Assembly (NCBI GenBank): GCA_028278645.1
Contig: JANQDZ010000029.1
Location: 1-64,000, forward strand
Length of the DNA stretch: 64,000 nt
Origin: Longimicrobiales bacterium
Lineage (GTDB): Bacteria > Gemmatimonadota > Gemmatimonadetes > Longimicrobiales > Gaopeijiaceae
Direction of reading: 5' to 3'
A program made the translations under genes and the position numbers. Positions 44,311 through 52,170 of this stretch are shown one piece after another. Below the pieces are notes generated by a model. The model was not told the DNA's origin, made no database searches, and worked only from the letters and a program-made list of their open reading frames with translations. The first letter of the stretch is position 1; the number at the start of each line of letters is the position of its first letter.

Positions 44311-45514
44311 CTTGGGCCACCGCGCAAAGGACCGAGCCGGGTTCATCAACCACTTTCTGGACCGAAACCGCGTCCAGAGCGATCCGGAGGTCTTGGAGGA
44401 GGTCCTCGGTGGCTTCGATCCCCACCGAGAGTCTCAAAAGTGAATCTCTGATGCCCGCCTTGCGGCGGGCTTCTTCATCCATCGAGGCGTGGGTCATGGT
44501 GGCAGGATGGGAGATCAGACTCTCCACTCCTCCCAGCGACTCGGCGAGGGAGAAACACCGGAGCCGCCCCACGAAAGCCTCAAGGTCCTCCTGCCCTCCC
44601 GTCAGCTCGAAGCTGACCATGGCCCCGAAGCCATCTTGTTGACGGGCGGCTATGGCGTGTCCCGGGTGACTGGAAAGGCCGGGATAGTGGACCAGGCCCA
44701 CGGCCGGATGCCCCTCGAGGAACTCCGCCACGGCTTGGGCGTTCCGTTGGTGGATGTCCATCCGGGCGTGAAGGGTCCTGATGCCCCGAAGGGTCAGGTA
44801 GCTATCGAAGGCTGATCCAGCCAAGCCCAACGAATTGGCCCACCAGGCCACCTCTTCCAGCAGATGGGCGTTAGCGCAAACGACCGCCCCTCCAACCACG
44901 TCGCTGTGCCCGTTCAAGTACTTCGTGGTGGAGTGGACCACCAGGTCCGCCCCGAGTTGGACAGGGCGCTGAAGCACGGGGGACAGGAAGGTGTTGTCCA
45001 ACACCACCCATGCTCCAACGACCCGGGCCAACTCAGAGATTTTCCTCACGTCCGTGATGCGGAGGAGGGGATTGCTGGGGGTCTCCACCCAAATCATCCG
45101 GGCGCCTTCGAAGGCCGCCGGGGTGAGGTTTCGGCTGTCTGTCTGGTCGAGGAATTTGACCTTGAAAGCTCCTTTCTCGGCCAACGCCTTCATTAAACGA
45201 TGAGTTCCGCCGTAGCAGTCGTGGGGCGCTACTAGCAGGTCGCCAGGCTCCAGGAGCTGGAGGGCCAGGGTCACCGCGGCCATGCCCGTGGGAGTGACAA
45301 CGGCCCCGGCGCCGACCTCCAGGTCGGCTATAGCCCGGGCCAGGTGATCTCTCGTGGGATTTCCTGATCTTGAGTAGTCGTACTCCGGCTCGACCCCCAG
45401 AGCGGGAAAGGTGAAGGTGGTGGAGAGGTGGATGGGCGGGATCACCGCCCCATGATGTGCATCGGTACCCAATGCCGCTCTGACGGACCGGGTTTCGGAT
45501 CGAAGGTCGCTCAT
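44303..45514 (-). CDS. metB: PLP-dependent trans-sulfuration enzyme (cystathionine gamma-synthase type)
   Basis: A 403-residue Cys/Met-metabolism PLP enzyme. The PLP lysine is K198 (HSTTKYLNGHSD), with the family marks YSRSGNPTRDHL, GMAAV, WVETPSNPLLRITD and LAESLGGVESLISHPATMTH. Given the upstream metX gene, it most likely condenses an activated homoserine with cysteine to cystathionine, or directly with sulfide. Its ATG overlaps the metX stop by 4 bp (ATGA), and its stop overlaps panB. MetB and direct-sulfhydrylation enzymes cannot be told apart confidently by eye. Confidence 0.93.
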   Translation of the reverse strand: MSDLRSETRSVRAALGTDAHHGAVIPPIHLSTTFTFPALGVEPEYDYSRSGNPTRDHLARAIADLEVGAGAVVTPTGMAAVTLALQLLEPGDLLVAPHDCYGGTHRLMKALAEKGAFKVKFLDQTDSRNLTPAAFEGARMIWVETPSNPLLRITDVRKISELARVVGAWVVLDNTFLSPVLQRPVQLGADLVVHSTTKYLNGHSDVVGGAVVCANAHLLEEVAWWANSLGLAGSAFDSYLTLRGIRTLHARMDIHQRNAQAVAEFLEGHPAVGLVHYPGLSSHPGHAIAARQQDGFGAMVSFELTGGQEDLEAFVGRLRCFSLAESLGGVESLISHPATMTHASMDEEARRKAGIRDSLLRLSVGIEATEDLLQDLRIALDAVSVQKVVDEPGSVLCAVAQDD

Positions 45515-46599
45515 GAGAGTACTCCCTCCCGGTCCAGGGTCCGGGTCAGTATGGTCCCGATTGCCTCCACCTCTTTCAGGAAGGCATCGTGTCCGTAGAT
45601 GGACCCGATCCGGTGGTGCCGGCAGGGACCGGCCAGCTCCGCTTCCAACTCCTCCATGAGCCAGACCGGGACAAGTGTATCCGACTCGACCGAAATCAGG
45701 TCCGTGCTGACCTTGACCGAGGCCGGGTGGACCTCGTGGATATCGATGGACAGTGAGAGGCAGAGGAAAGCTTCGGGGGTGATCCGCGTACAGAACTTCT
45801 CACCCTGCGCAAGGAGGTAATTTTCGACCTCGAACCGATAGTCACCCCCGACGGTTATGGAAGCGGTGTCGAACCGTCCTTCGAACTCCTCGATGGAACG
45901 GTAGGTGGTCATGGCCAGAGCTCTGGAGAGCGCTAATCCGTCAGCCACCGTTCCGCTGGCTTCACCCAACTCGACGATCCGCCGTTGGACGACACGGTGA
46001 GCGGTAGCCATGGGGTGGGTGCGATGGGCGCCGCTGATTACCACGAGCCGGGCCACCTGGTCGGGAAATTCGGCAGCGAAGGCCAAACCCACCATGCCTC
46101 CGTAGGAGGATCCGACGAAGGTGTGGATCGGTCCCGTTCCGACGGCTTCGAGCACCTGGCGCAGGGCTCGGGCTTGGTCGCGGGAAGAAATGACAGGGTA
46201 CGGACGGGGGACCGGAGGGCCCTCACGGCCCGACTCCTCTGGCTCTCCACCCGTTCGGAACTCGGTGGCGTGCTTCCCGAGCCAGTCGATTCCCAGCACC
46301 CGGAACCGGTTGGTGTCGATCGGTAGACCGGGTCCCACCATCTCACTCCACCAGCCCGAAGGCCCCGAGAGGGTCCCAGCGGTCACGTCCCGGGTGGGAC
46401 CGGTCACGTCGCGGGTGGCGGAGATCCCACCGAGGGCCACCACCAGTGGGCCGTCATCAGGACCCACGAGGGAGTAGTGGACCTCGCCCCCCAAAAGAAC
46501 ATCACCGGATTCGAGTTCGAAAGCTCCCGGCAAAGGAACCGCGGCCTTTTGGATCGAGCTCGGCCGATTCCCAGCAGTCTCTAACGCAGATAGTGACAA
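45511..46599 (-). CDS. metX: Homoserine O-acyltransferase (MetX family)
   Basis: A 362-residue alpha/beta hydrolase-fold acyltransferase that activates homoserine for methionine synthesis. The triad is S165 (GSSYGGM), D307 (ESDTLVP) and H337 (IYGHDAF). The GGISA oxyanion-region motif resembles succinyl-using MetX-type enzymes more than the acetyl-using ones with LTGD, so O-succinylation is a reasonable inference. The frame begins at TTG 46599, at the end of the terminator T-run, six bases after GAGG in the hairpin arm; an in-frame TTG 22 codons later is an alternative. A 21-bp in-frame tandem duplication (TRDVTGP/TRDVTAG, residues 62-75) follows the GGISA motif. Confidence 0.93.
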   Translation of the reverse strand: MSLSALETAGNRPSSIQKAAVPLPGAFELESGDVLLGGEVHYSLVGPDDGPLVVALGGISATRDVTGPTRDVTAGTLSGPSGWWSEMVGPGLPIDTNRFRVLGIDWLGKHATEFRTGGEPEESGREGPPVPRPYPVISSRDQARALRQVLEAVGTGPIHTFVGSSYGGMVGLAFAAEFPDQVARLVVISGAHRTHPMATAHRVVQRRIVELGEASGTVADGLALSRALAMTTYRSIEEFEGRFDTASITVGGDYRFEVENYLLAQGEKFCTRITPEAFLCLSLSIDIHEVHPASVKVSTDLISVESDTLVPVWLMEELEAELAGPCRHHRIGSIYGHDAFLKEVEAIGTILTRTLDREGVLS

Positions 46600-46658
46600 A
46601 AAAAACCTCGCTTCCTCCAGGTCTGATCACCCTCATCAGATTCCTGGGAGATTCGAGG
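46598..46658 (-). terminator. Intrinsic terminator in the metX leader (riboswitch expression platform)
   Basis: On the minus strand a long hairpin (46658-46606) has CCTCG/CGAGG at its base, CTCC-AGG/CCTGGAG in the middle and TCTGAT/ATCAGA at the top, followed by eight T (46605-46598). It lies 56 nt downstream of the SAM aptamer and just before metX. Confidence 0.92.
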
Positions 46659-46713
46659 TGTGGCCGACGCCCGCCGGGCGCCATTCCCGACAAGTACGGT
46701 CGGAAAAGCCCAT

Positions 46714-46832
46714 CCCATCTCTCGGGGACTCTTTTCTCTCGTCCCCGCAGGAATTAGCACCTTCCCGGAAGCGGCTGCTTCCGATGGTTGCTCCGGCGTC
46801 AAAGGGCCTGTCCCTCAGCCGGTCTTGATGAG
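46714..46832 (-). ncRNA. SAM-I (S-box) riboswitch aptamer
   Basis: Read on the minus strand, the 119-nt segment has the SAM-I core. P1 is CTCATC (46832-46827) with GATGGG (46719-46714). P2 contains the conserved GAGGGAC and GGCCC and a closing GCCGG, then GCAACC. P3 is CGGAAGC/GCTTCCG, followed by the invariant GGTGCTAATTCC, and P4 is CGGGGAC/GTCCCCG. It is followed by an intrinsic terminator and the metX-metB-panB operon, so high SAM should stop transcription. Confidence 0.95.
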
Positions 46833-46840
46833 GTTCCGGA

Positions 46841-46869
46841 AGGCTAAAAAAAGCTCCGCTGGTAGTCAA
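46841..46869 (-). promoter_or_regulatory. Putative promoter of the metX leader
   Basis: On the minus strand, TTGACT (46869-46864) and TAGCCT (46846-46841) are separated by exactly 17 bp. The predicted start of transcription would fall a few bases before the P1 helix of the SAM aptamer, where it should be. Confidence 0.6.
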
Positions 46870-46993
46870 GAGTTTTTGACGGAATTTTCGCCGGCTGTAC
46901 CGAAGGCCAACGGAGAAAGGGGAAGAACTTACGGTTGAGGTGGCGGCCGGCCTCTGCCTTGCCCGCCGGCCCGTGGCCTTCGACATTCCCGAC

Positions 46994-47049
46994 CGAAGCC
47001 CCGAAGCCCCGAAGCCCCGAAGCCCCGAAGCCCCGAAGCCCCGAAGCCC
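46994..47049. repeat. Seven perfect copies of the 8-bp repeat CGAAGCCC
   Basis: The unit CGAAGCCC is repeated seven times without mismatch, ending 21 bp before the aminotransferase start codon and about 125 bp upstream of the divergent metX promoter. A perfect short tandem repeat at this position could vary in copy number and change promoter spacing or the leader of the aminotransferase mRNA. Confidence 0.92.
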
Positions 47050-47070
47050 CGCACATCAGCCGAGATAATC

Positions 47071-48369
47071 ATGGGTCTCTTCTCCGACAGAACAGCGCTC
47101 ATCGACACCGAAAACGCCTTCAAAGTCGGTCCGTACATCGCCCGACTGGAGGGGGCCGGACACAGGATCATCAAGGCGAATCTGGGCGAACCGGATTTTC
47201 GACTCCCAGAGCACATCGCAGACGAGGTCAAACGCCAGATCGACAACGACTTGACGCACTACGTGGACCCCCAGGGGATCTTCCCCTTGCGGGAAGCGGT
47301 GGCCGCTTCCATGGGGCCCCGTCGCGGGTTGGAGATCGAGGCGGATCGGGTGGTGGTTTTCCCCGGTGCCAAACCGCCCATCGGGCTCTGCCAACAGACC
47401 TACTGCAACCCCGGAGACGAGGTCATATATCCCAGCCCGGGCTTCCCTATCTACGAATCCTTCATTGGGTATGTCGGTGCCAAACCGGTCCCCCTTCATC
47501 TTGAGGAGGAGCGAGGGTTCGCCTTCTCCGGCGAGGATCTCGCCAGCCTGATCACCGACCGGACCAAACTGGTCTTTCTCTGCTTTCCCTCGAATCCTAC
47601 CGGGGGCGTGGCGTCGCGAGAGGAGATGGAAAGCATAGCGGCCGTCATACGGGAGCAGGCTCCGCCGGATTGCCGCGTTTACTCCGACGAGGTCTACGAG
47701 AACATCCTTTTCGACGACGCAGACCACGTCTCAATCGCCTCCTTCACCGGAATGGCGGAGCGGACCGTGATCGTGTCAGGCGCATCCAAGTCCTATTCCT
47801 GGACTGGAGGCCGAATCGGTTGGGCGGTATTCCCGACGGCCGAAGAGGCTCAGGTCTTCAAGAACCTGAACATCAACTACTTCTCTTGTGTCCCGGCCTA
47901 CAATCAGATGGGAGCGAAGCTTGCCATAGAGTCGCCCGTGAGCCCATCGGGGATCGGGAGGATGGTCTCGGCGTTCCAGGAGCGAAGGGACGTAGTCGTT
48001 GCAGGACTGAACGGTATCGATGGCGTGACGTGCCAAATCCCGCGGGGGGCATTCTACGTTTTTCCGAATATCGGAGAAGCGTGCGAGGCTCTAGGAGCCG
48101 TCGAGGCTTTCGAGGGGCTCCCCGCCGAGGTCCGATCCCAAACCAGCCCATCGACCCTTTTTCAGATGTTCCTTCTTTTCCGATACCACGTAGCCACCCT
48201 GGATCGGAGGTCGTTCGGGAAGCTCGGTGCGGGGGGCAAGCACTTCCTCCGCATATCCATCGCCACCGGGATGGACGACTTAAGGGAGGCGGTGGAGCGC
48301 CTCGGGCGGGCTTGTGAGGACGTGGAGGGATTTGCTGCGTATCTGGAATCGGGGAATCCGCTGTATTAA
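47071..48369 (+). CDS. Class I/II pyridoxal-phosphate aminotransferase
   Basis: A 432-residue fold-type I aminotransferase of the aspartate aminotransferase-like group. The PLP lysine is K240 (SGASKSYSWTGGRIG), with SNPTGG (N175), YSDEVYE (D206) and a C-terminal FLRISIA arginine site. Two short inserts (about 340-375) set it apart from typical AspC-like enzymes. Substrate pair unknown; aspartate, alanine or aromatic amino acids are possible. The ribosome site before the ATG is weak (GAGATAATC). The promoter region contains the seven-copy 8-bp repeat. It is divergent from the methionine operon, whose precursor homoserine derives from aspartate. Confidence 0.92.
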   Translation: MGLFSDRTALIDTENAFKVGPYIARLEGAGHRIIKANLGEPDFRLPEHIADEVKRQIDNDLTHYVDPQGIFPLREAVAASMGPRRGLEIEADRVVVFPGAKPPIGLCQQTYCNPGDEVIYPSPGFPIYESFIGYVGAKPVPLHLEEERGFAFSGEDLASLITDRTKLVFLCFPSNPTGGVASREEMESIAAVIREQAPPDCRVYSDEVYENILFDDADHVSIASFTGMAERTVIVSGASKSYSWTGGRIGWAVFPTAEEAQVFKNLNINYFSCVPAYNQMGAKLAIESPVSPSGIGRMVSAFQERRDVVVAGLNGIDGVTCQIPRGAFYVFPNIGEACEALGAVEAFEGLPAEVRSQTSPSTLFQMFLLFRYHVATLDRRSFGKLGAGGKHFLRISIATGMDDLREAVERLGRACEDVEGFAAYLESGNPLY

Positions 48370-48462
48370 GGACCGGGGAGCCATTGATCCGGTCTCACCG
48401 TCTTCCAACAATAGACTGCAAAGGCCCTTCAGGGGTTCAGCACCGCCGACGGCCGGGGGCTC

Positions 48463-48515
48463 TTGATAGTAGTCCTGCACTGTAGTACTAATGGGAACAC
48501 GCACCTCCTACAGTG
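48463..48515 (+). promoter_or_regulatory. Promoter with inverted-repeat operator upstream of second padR gene
   Basis: TTGATA (48463-48468) and TACTAA (48486-48491) are 17 bp apart. An 8-bp inverted repeat, CACTGTAG (48478-48485) and CTACAGTG (48508-48515), brackets the -10 box and the expected start site. It ends 21 bp before the padR ATG, consistent with autorepression. Confidence 0.55.
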
Positions 48516-48536
48516 TGACAGAAATCGAGCTAATCC

Positions 48537-48902
48537 ATGTCAAAGAGCCTCGGTGAATTCGAACAAGCCATCCTATTTGCTCTCCTCGAGTTGGCCGAGG
48601 ATGACGCCTACGGGGTCCGTATCCGGGAGGTCATCGAGGATCGTACCGGCAGGACCATCTCCTCGGGGGCGGTTTACACAGCCCTTGATAGGATGGAGGA
48701 CCGGGGCCTGGTGGAGAGTACCCTGGGCGAACCCACGGCGATTAGAGGTGGCCGACGGAAACGCATGTACCGGCTGAGACCAGAAGGCGCCGAGACGCTC
48801 CTCAGATCGGTTAGGCACTTCCAGCAAATTTCGGCCGGACTCCTCCCTCGATTGGAGGCCCGCCTCGGAGGGGGAGCTCCGGCCACCGGGACCGGATCAT
48901 GA
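48537..48902 (+). CDS. PadR-family transcriptional regulator, ADOP-linked (2)
   Basis: A 121-residue winged-helix protein with a typical PadR core (FEQAILFALLELAEDDAYGVRIREVIEDRTGR, then GAVYTALDRMEDRGLVES) at residues 5-90 and a short C-terminal helix. Its stop codon overlaps the ATG of the downstream permease by 4 bp (ATGA), so the two are translationally coupled. An 8-bp inverted repeat in the promoter is the likely binding site. It differs clearly in sequence from the other two PadR proteins in the window, so each probably recognises its own operator. Confidence 0.92.
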   Translation: MSKSLGEFEQAILFALLELAEDDAYGVRIREVIEDRTGRTISSGAVYTALDRMEDRGLVESTLGEPTAIRGGRRKRMYRLRPEGAETLLRSVRHFQQISAGLLPRLEARLGGGAPATGTGS

Positions 48903-51580
48903 TGCTCGGCCGAGGACTGGCCGCCATAATCCGTGGCCGCGGTGCCGAGGGCCTCCGTGGGGATCTCGAAGAGGCCCACCGAAGAAGGGTGGCTTCTGGC
49001 CGAAAGAAGCCAGGCAGGGCCTACGCGGCCGACGCCCTCCGATCGCTCCTGTCCTGGTATAGCCCTGCTGAGATCGGCAGACGTAGCCGTAGGGCCAGGA
49101 TGGATGGATCTCGATCCCGTCCCCCCGCCGAGGTGCCGCGGGGAAGGGAATGGGACGGATGGAGAAGGGATCTCCTGCTTGCCATTCGTGGTCTTAGCCG
49201 GAAGCCTGGGTCAGCGGCTTTGGTCCTCTTCACTCTGTCTCTGGGCATCGGGGTCAGCGTCACGGTATTCACGGTCTTTAATACCCTCGTCCTCAGGCCC
49301 CTGCCGTTCGGCGACTCCGACGCACTAATCCGCATTCGCCAGACCCACGAGGTCCCGGGGCAGCCTCCCCGGGCCACTTCGGTCACCGGGCAGAACTTCA
49401 CGGCTTGGCGGGAGGGGGCGGCCCAGTTCTCGGACATGGCGGCTGCTCGGTACCGCACCCTCACGCTGTCTGGGGAAGGGTCAGCGGAGCGGGTGGTGGG
49501 GATCGGTGCAACCTGGAACCACTTCCGGGTGCTAGGCGTGGCACCAGTCCTGGGCAGGACGTTCCAAGCCGACGAGGACAGAGCGGGGAGCCCAGCTCCG
49601 GTGGCCGTCATCTCCCACAGCCTGTGGAGTCGCCGATTCGGTCAGGCCCTCGAGGCTGTAGGAAGTGAGATGGTGATAAACGGGCGCCCGCACACCGTCC
49701 TCGGGGTCTTGCCGCCGGGGTTTCGGTACCCGTACTCGGCCGAGATCTGGGTTCCCCTGGGGTTGGGCCCGGAATCGGAGGAGTGGACCCGGGGCAACCT
49801 GAATATCTCGGCCCGCCTCGGTCCAGGCTCCTCCATCCAGCTCGCCCGGGAGGAGATGGAGGCCGTCGCCCAACGCCTGGAGGAAGAGCGTCCCGAAACC
49901 AACGAGGGCGTTGGTGTGGCTCTGGTTACAATCGAGGCCGAGGTTCTGGAGGGGATGGATGCCAAAGTGAAGGCTCTGCTGGGGGCTGCCCTCTTCGTAC
50001 TCCTCATCGCCTGTGCCAACGTGGCCACCATCGTCATGGCCCGGTTGCAACGGGCACAGGCTGAGATGGCCGTCCGCCTCGCTTTGGGTGCCAGTCGGCG
50101 CGATATGGCCCGTCCTATCCTCGCCGAAGGTCTCGTCTTGGGCCTGTCGGCTGGATTCATTGGGATTGTCCTCGCCGCGTGGGCCGGCCCGGCCCTGTCG
50201 GCAATGAGTCCTGTAGACGACCTCGGCCCCTTCTTCCAGTCCATCCGGGTAGACGAGCAGGTGGTGGCATTCGGCATTGGGGCCGGTCTGGTGGTAGCGA
50301 TTCTGTTCTCCCTCCCTGCCATCTTTCACGCCACCGATGCCCGGATCGGATCTCTCCTACGGGGCGTGAGGGGCGTGGTGGGAAACCGTCGGGAGCGGAG
50401 GGTCCTGGACGGATTAGTGGTTGCTGAGGTGGCGATCGCTGTGGTCCTCCTCACGGGCGCGGGCCTCATGCTGAAGACTCTCCAGAACCTCCAACGCCGC
50501 GAAATGGGCATCGAACCCCGGGGACTTGTGACTTTTGGTGTGGCTCCTTCCATCGGGGGTTATGAAGCCCTGCCCGACCGCCTGGCGTTCCTCGACCGGG
50601 TATTGGAGCGGGTCGAGGCGATCCCCGAAGTGGAGACTGTAGGCTTCACCAATTTCAACCCGTTGAGGGATCAAGGATGGAGTGCAGCGCTTTGGCCCGA
50701 GGGAGACCCGTCCTTCCCCGAAGGCCAAACCCTACCGGTGAACCATCGCGGTGTATCCCACGGTTACTTCCAGGCGGCGGGGACCGAACTGGTGGCTGGC
50801 CGGGGGTTCACACGGGCCGACGACACCGATGCGCCTCATGTCGTGGTTCTCAGCGAGAGCCTAGCGGAAGGACTCTGGCCGGGTGAGAGCGCTCTGGGTC
50901 GTCGTGTGAGGGCAGGGCTACCGTCCACGGGCGGACCTGTTTTCACTGTGGTGGGGGTGGCCGAGAATGTTGCCGACTTTGGGGTCCTCAGCGATACCTG
51001 GTATCGTCCTTATCGGCAGGACCCAACGGAGTTCACGACCCGGACCTTGGAGGTCTTCGTCAGAACCACCGACCAACCCACCGCCGTCATTGAGAGAGTC
51101 CGGCAGGTGATACAGGAGATCGATCCGAACCTCCCCGTGTTCCGCATTGAGACGGGGGAGGAAATCGTTCGGTTCGAGCGCCGTGGAGAGACTTTCACCA
51201 CCTTTCTCCTCGCCCTTTTTGCCTCCATGGGCCTTCTCCTGGCCGCTGTCGGGATCTACGGAGTCCTTTCCCATGCAGTGACCCGTCGGTGGCAAGAGTT
51301 GAGTGTTCGGGTTGCGTTGGGCGCGAAGGCGGGTACGATCCTGGGCCTTGTGCTTGGAGGGTCGTTCTCCGTCGTCGGGTTGGGCCTTCTGTTGGGTCTT
51401 GGTGCCGCCGGAGTTCTGACCAGGTTCATCTCGAGCTTCCTGGTAGGCGTGAGTCCTTTGGATCCCGGCGTTTTCTGCGCCATCGCAGTCGGGACTCTGT
51501 CCGTAGCCGGCCTTGCGGGAGGAATCCCGGCATGGAGGGCCACTCGGGTGGACCCGAGGACGGCTTTGCAGGAAGAGTAG
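48899..51580 (+). CDS. ADOP-type ABC transporter permease (duplicated FtsX/MacB-like) (2)
   Basis: An 893-residue membrane protein with the same plan as the permease at 29.5 kb. A basic N-terminal prefix (about 1-75, AEGLRGDLEEAHRRRVASG) precedes a first membrane helix (about 100-122), a MacB-PCD periplasmic domain, a first FtsX domain (about 355-480), a second MacB-PCD domain and a final FtsX domain (about 775-890, VRVALGAKAGTILGLVLGGSF). It has no own ATPase. The ATG overlaps the padR stop. The export substrate is unknown. The prefix, although diverged, is the same type of module as in the other ADOP permease and in the DUF2723 protein downstream. Confidence 0.93.
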   Translation: MMLGRGLAAIIRGRGAEGLRGDLEEAHRRRVASGRKKPGRAYAADALRSLLSWYSPAEIGRRSRRARMDGSRSRPPAEVPRGREWDGWRRDLLLAIRGLSRKPGSAALVLFTLSLGIGVSVTVFTVFNTLVLRPLPFGDSDALIRIRQTHEVPGQPPRATSVTGQNFTAWREGAAQFSDMAAARYRTLTLSGEGSAERVVGIGATWNHFRVLGVAPVLGRTFQADEDRAGSPAPVAVISHSLWSRRFGQALEAVGSEMVINGRPHTVLGVLPPGFRYPYSAEIWVPLGLGPESEEWTRGNLNISARLGPGSSIQLAREEMEAVAQRLEEERPETNEGVGVALVTIEAEVLEGMDAKVKALLGAALFVLLIACANVATIVMARLQRAQAEMAVRLALGASRRDMARPILAEGLVLGLSAGFIGIVLAAWAGPALSAMSPVDDLGPFFQSIRVDEQVVAFGIGAGLVVAILFSLPAIFHATDARIGSLLRGVRGVVGNRRERRVLDGLVVAEVAIAVVLLTGAGLMLKTLQNLQRREMGIEPRGLVTFGVAPSIGGYEALPDRLAFLDRVLERVEAIPEVETVGFTNFNPLRDQGWSAALWPEGDPSFPEGQTLPVNHRGVSHGYFQAAGTELVAGRGFTRADDTDAPHVVVLSESLAEGLWPGESALGRRVRAGLPSTGGPVFTVVGVAENVADFGVLSDTWYRPYRQDPTEFTTRTLEVFVRTTDQPTAVIERVRQVIQEIDPNLPVFRIETGEEIVRFERRGETFTTFLLALFASMGLLLAAVGIYGVLSHAVTRRWQELSVRVALGAKAGTILGLVLGGSFSVVGLGLLLGLGAAGVLTRFISSFLVGVSPLDPGVFCAIAVGTLSVAGLAGGIPAWRATRVDPRTALQEE

Positions 51581-51691
51581 GACCAGGGTAGGCCTGCTGC
51601 TTGGTCGAACCAGGGCAGAGGTGAACCTCCCCTGTTGGTTTTTCCTGCTTCTCTCGGGGAAGTGGATACCTGGCTTACCTCGGACTATGTC

Positions 51692-51720
51692 TTGCCTCGC
51701 TATAACGCGCCGCGATATAT
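51692..51720 (+). promoter_or_regulatory. Promoter overlapped by near-perfect palindrome, third padR gene
   Basis: TTGCCT (51692-51697) and TATATT (51715-51720) are 17 bp apart. A palindrome with 9-bp arms, TATAACGCG (51701-51709) and CGCGATATA (51711-51719), one mismatch and a 1-bp centre, covers the spacer and most of the -10 box. Binding there would block RNA polymerase. Confidence 0.68.
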
Positions 51721-51804
51721 TCCAGAGCGAAGAAAACTGACCGAGTTCCTCGGCCCTTTTTCACTTGGTTACTCCTTCCTCCCTCCTTCAGGCCGGAGAA
51801 TAAC

Positions 51805-52170
51805 ATGAAGGATTCCCACGGCGATCTGGAAGAGCTGACTCCCCTGTCGACGCCCGTCTTCGAAATCCTATTAGCCCTCGCAGACGCGGACCGGCACGGT
51901 TACGCCATTATGCAGGAGGTGGAGGAGCGAACAGAGGGAACCGTTCGCCTCGGGCCCGGCACCCTATACGGGGCAATCAAACGCCTTCGTGAGAAAGGGC
52001 TGATTAAGGAACGGTTTGATGAGCCGGAGTCGGGGGAACAGGAGCGCCGGCGGGTCTACTCCCTGACAGGGCGGGGTCGTGCGCTAGCCGTCCTTGAGTC
52101 CAGACGGCTGGCACGGCTGGTGGAGTCGGCCCGGGCGAAATGTCTGATCGAGGCCGGAGTAGACGCGTGA
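51805..52170 (+). CDS. PadR-family transcriptional regulator linked to DUF2723 gene (3)
   Basis: A 121-residue winged-helix protein with a PadR core (STPVFEILLALADADRHGYAIMQEVEERTEGTVRLGPGTLYGAIKRL) at residues 12-90 and a C-terminal helix (ALAVLESRRLARLVESARAK). The ATG follows GGCCGGAGAATAAC. Its stop codon overlaps the GTG start of the next gene (GTGA), implying coupling. The strong palindromic site about 85 bp upstream is the probable operator. In this family a PadR of this kind normally controls an ADOP permease; here the partner is a DUF2723 protein. Confidence 0.92.
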   Translation: MKDSHGDLEELTPLSTPVFEILLALADADRHGYAIMQEVEERTEGTVRLGPGTLYGAIKRLREKGLIKERFDEPESGEQERRRVYSLTGRGRALAVLESRRLARLVESARAKCLIEAGVDA

